A stretch of DNA of 64,000 nucleotides, from positions 15,074,606-15,138,605 of the forward strand of contig NC_135009.1 of assembly GCF_051020985.1 (NCBI RefSeq). The letters are read 5' to 3'. The DNA is from Nomia melanderi (taxonomy: Eukaryota > Arthropoda > Insecta > Hymenoptera > Halictidae). A program made the translations under genes and the position numbers. The notes below the pieces were generated by a model, which made no database searches, was not told where the DNA came from, and saw only the letters and a program-made list of their open reading frames with translations. Shown in pieces: positions 61,641 through 64,000 of the stretch (its first letter is position 1; each line of letters opens with the position of its first letter).

Positions 61641-62314
61641 TAGTATTAATATCGTCATTACAAACTCGCTGATAGTACGATTAAAACGAAAAGAGGTGAC
61701 AGGCGTCTAAAATACACAGAGATAAATAAGTACAATTAACCGATTAAGAATTAGCGCGCGTAAGTTCTTTGAGAAGTTATTCGCCACTCTAATAAATACT
61801 ATCTGCAACGGTGCGGCTCCGGAATGGTTCGATTAAATGCGATCGTGTTTGATAATTACGTATCGAGTCATCACGTTTTATAACGCGTGCGTACATATAA
61901 TGTGTGCGGTGAAAAAAGAAAGGGGAGGGGAGACCACGATCGAAAAACAACACGGCTCCCCGTATTGAATGATCTCGACACTCGAGATTACAAGGGATCG
62001 ATTGATCCGCACCGAACCGTCGATCGATTCCCTCGCATTCGTTGCCACCGCAGATTTATTCTAAATTATGAGCTGCGATTATTTTTCGTCTCACCGTGAT
62101 TTCTACTTGTAATTTATATTATGCTCGGCGCGTGTTAAGGAGAAGTATTTGCGATGGATCGGGGTATCGTGAAGGTATTTATTCATCAATTTCTAATTCC
62201 TCTTTTTCTTCTTTTAAATAAGAAATACTGTTGTAAACGCGCGCATCGTCGCTCTTAATTGAAACGGGTTCTCCCTACTGAACATTGCACCTCGATGATC
62301 CTCGCGTCAACGCG
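61641..62314. other. Unassigned DNA
   Basis: Nothing recognisable. Confidence 0.35.
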
Positions 62315-62484
62315 TTGACCGCCCCGCGTCGGTCACCGGTGACCGGCGTCGAATTTTAAAATCGCCATGATCACTGACGAAAGAAATATTTGATTCGTTA
62401 GTAGACAATATTTCACAAGAATCGTTATCAAATAATTCATAATTAGGAATCAGTGAGAATAATGAAAATTCTCGTGGCGGTCAA
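62315..62484. mobile_element. Possible TIR element, family O
   Basis: TTGACCGCCCCGCG and CTCGTGGCGGTCAA are inverted ends over 170 bp, with TTGA/TCAA where related families have TTAA. A perfect palindrome, GGTCACCGGTGACC, lies at 62331-62344. A close relative of that palindrome occurs at 55017. Confidence 0.55.
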
Positions 62485-64000
62485 CGCTGAACCTCCGCGT
62501 GCATCGATTCGTCACCTCGGTTAGTCGTTGAGCTAAATTAAACGTCGCCAATAAAATGCAACAGACAGCGTTAAATACTTTTCGTTAGAGATTAGCCGGA
62601 AGCTAGGGGAAAAAAAGAGGGTAATTGCACTTAATCCAGTCGGAATGATATCAGGCAGTATCGATATTATCCTATTGCTCCTCGTAATCAGAGATGAACG
62701 TGCGTTCGATCGCCGCCGATTTATCTGAAAAGATTCGACACCGTTAGATTGTTGCACATCGTGCGGCGCAGCTTTGTCTCGGCACACACTGTATTTACAC
62801 GTGCTCGCAATCGTTTACAATTTCGTTTACTCAATTGCCACTGTCGTCGCAGGTGTTCGTGCGAATGTAACGTTTCAATCTGGCGTATATAATTTTCTTC
62901 ACAAAAATCACAAGATTTCAGTTAAAATTTAAAGTCAACGTTACTTGAGAATCGTTCAAATGTTTTCGAACGGTCGTAAAAGAAATTCGAAATGGTCGCT
63001 CCAGCGTTAACGCGCAGAACAATCGCACATTGAAATGCAACGCGGCAATTCATTTTTCATTTCGCAGCAACACCTGCGGTCGCACAACATAAATTACGTT
63101 ACGTAGTTAGCGAAGTCGGTTGCTTCGTATGCAACAACCTAACAAGTCTCTCGCACGCTACCGGAAATATATATTGTTATCACGTTGACCTATTAACGCT
63201 AACCGTACCGCGAACCGGTCGAATGATCGGTTTCAAAATTTCAAATCCTGTCGTTCCTTTTCGTTTCGCTGAACAATGCTGCTCTTTCCTTTGGTTCGTC
63301 TAACTTTAGCCTTGATTTGCAGTTATTTGACTGGTCACGGTACGAGCAAGTATATACAATAATTATCAATACGGTAAAAATAACGTGGACAAATATTAAA
63401 TTCGACGTGAGAGACAATCACACGTTCAAGTGATATAATAAGTATTTCCAATAGAGCCGATTACCAAATACTGAGACATACTTTTCGTTGAATTTTTCAC
63501 TTTTTCTTTCTGAGCTGCGATTAACAGACTACTGTCTCGTGAATGGATGTTACATGCTTGCCCCATGATCGTGCACGGAAGCGGAAAAGTTCACTTTTCC
63601 GTGGAACAGTCCGGTGATCGGTGCGAATGAACGTTCGTTCCGATGACGACGACCGTTCGACGTTGACACGCATTTTGCCGATCGTTCGCGGCGAAAACGG
63701 AAATCATACGGAGGTAAGTTAGGCCAAAGCGAAAAACTGTGGACGCATTCGTTCAACCCTTAACGTTCCCACCCTCCGTGATCGACACTAATACCTCTGT
63801 TATTCAAAAGAGCGATCTTCAACACGTTTTGCGCCGTGAAACCGAGAATCTCTGTTCCTCGAGCCGACAAAAATTCGTTACTTCCTTGACACGATTGTTT
63901 GGCTATTGAAAATAATTAACTCTAATCATCAATAATTTATTAAAAATATTAATCGCGCGTGATGCTCGCGGTGATGACACGAAACGTGTTAACGATGCGA
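62485..64000. other. Unassigned DNA upstream of fax
   Basis: No gene recognised up to the window edge. TTAACGCTAACCGTACCGCG (63195) and TTAACGTTCCCACC (63769) resemble TTAA-type ends without found partners. Confidence 0.35.

Overview
The window looks like nuclear DNA of an insect, most likely a bee or another hymenopteran. This is inferred from three protein-coding genes with GT-AG introns and animal or arthropod orthologues, a mosaic of AT-rich and very CpG-rich sequence, many microsatellites, and a dense load of short TTAA-flanked non-autonomous transposons. I see no bacterial-type genes, rRNA, tRNA or CRISPR array, and no intact transposase. The species assignment is inference.

Layout. 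1-3060 is satellite-like DNA: an AT-rich repeat, then a 2-kb minisatellite built from 44-, 31- and 13-bp units in an inverted arrangement. 3874-4486 (+) is Sec61 beta (95 aa, three exons). 5933-10484 (+) is a multi-pass membrane protein of the DUF1295 / steroid 5-alpha-reductase C-terminal family (six exons, 341 or 313 aa depending on the start). 10485-15189 is the convergent 3' region shared with the next gene and is full of microsatellites. 15190-57694 (-) is failed axon connections (fax), a GST/metaxin-fold protein of 392 aa. Its last three coding exons lie at 15190-16856, and its first coding exon at 57350-57694, beyond a 40.5-kb intron. 57695-64000 holds the CpG-rich fax promoter region and upstream DNA with further repeats.

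The main structure the genes do not explain is a set of at least ten short inverted-repeat families, each bounded by TTAA. Their ends start CCCTTTG, CCCTCTA, CGCTAAAAC, CACGTTGCG, CGCG or CCAGTT. TTAA duplication with CCC-type ends is the hallmark of piggyBac-type transposition. They lie in introns of the DUF1295 gene, make up most of fax intron 3, and recur throughout fax intron 1. Several are nested, one locus three deep, with paralogous empty sites elsewhere in the window that confirm TTAA as the target. Others sit end to end sharing one TTAA, and two composite units (B-A and C-C) each occur at two loci.

The three genes have separate jobs: ER protein translocation, a membrane redox-type enzyme of unknown substrate, and axon development. 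I see no sign that they work as one system.
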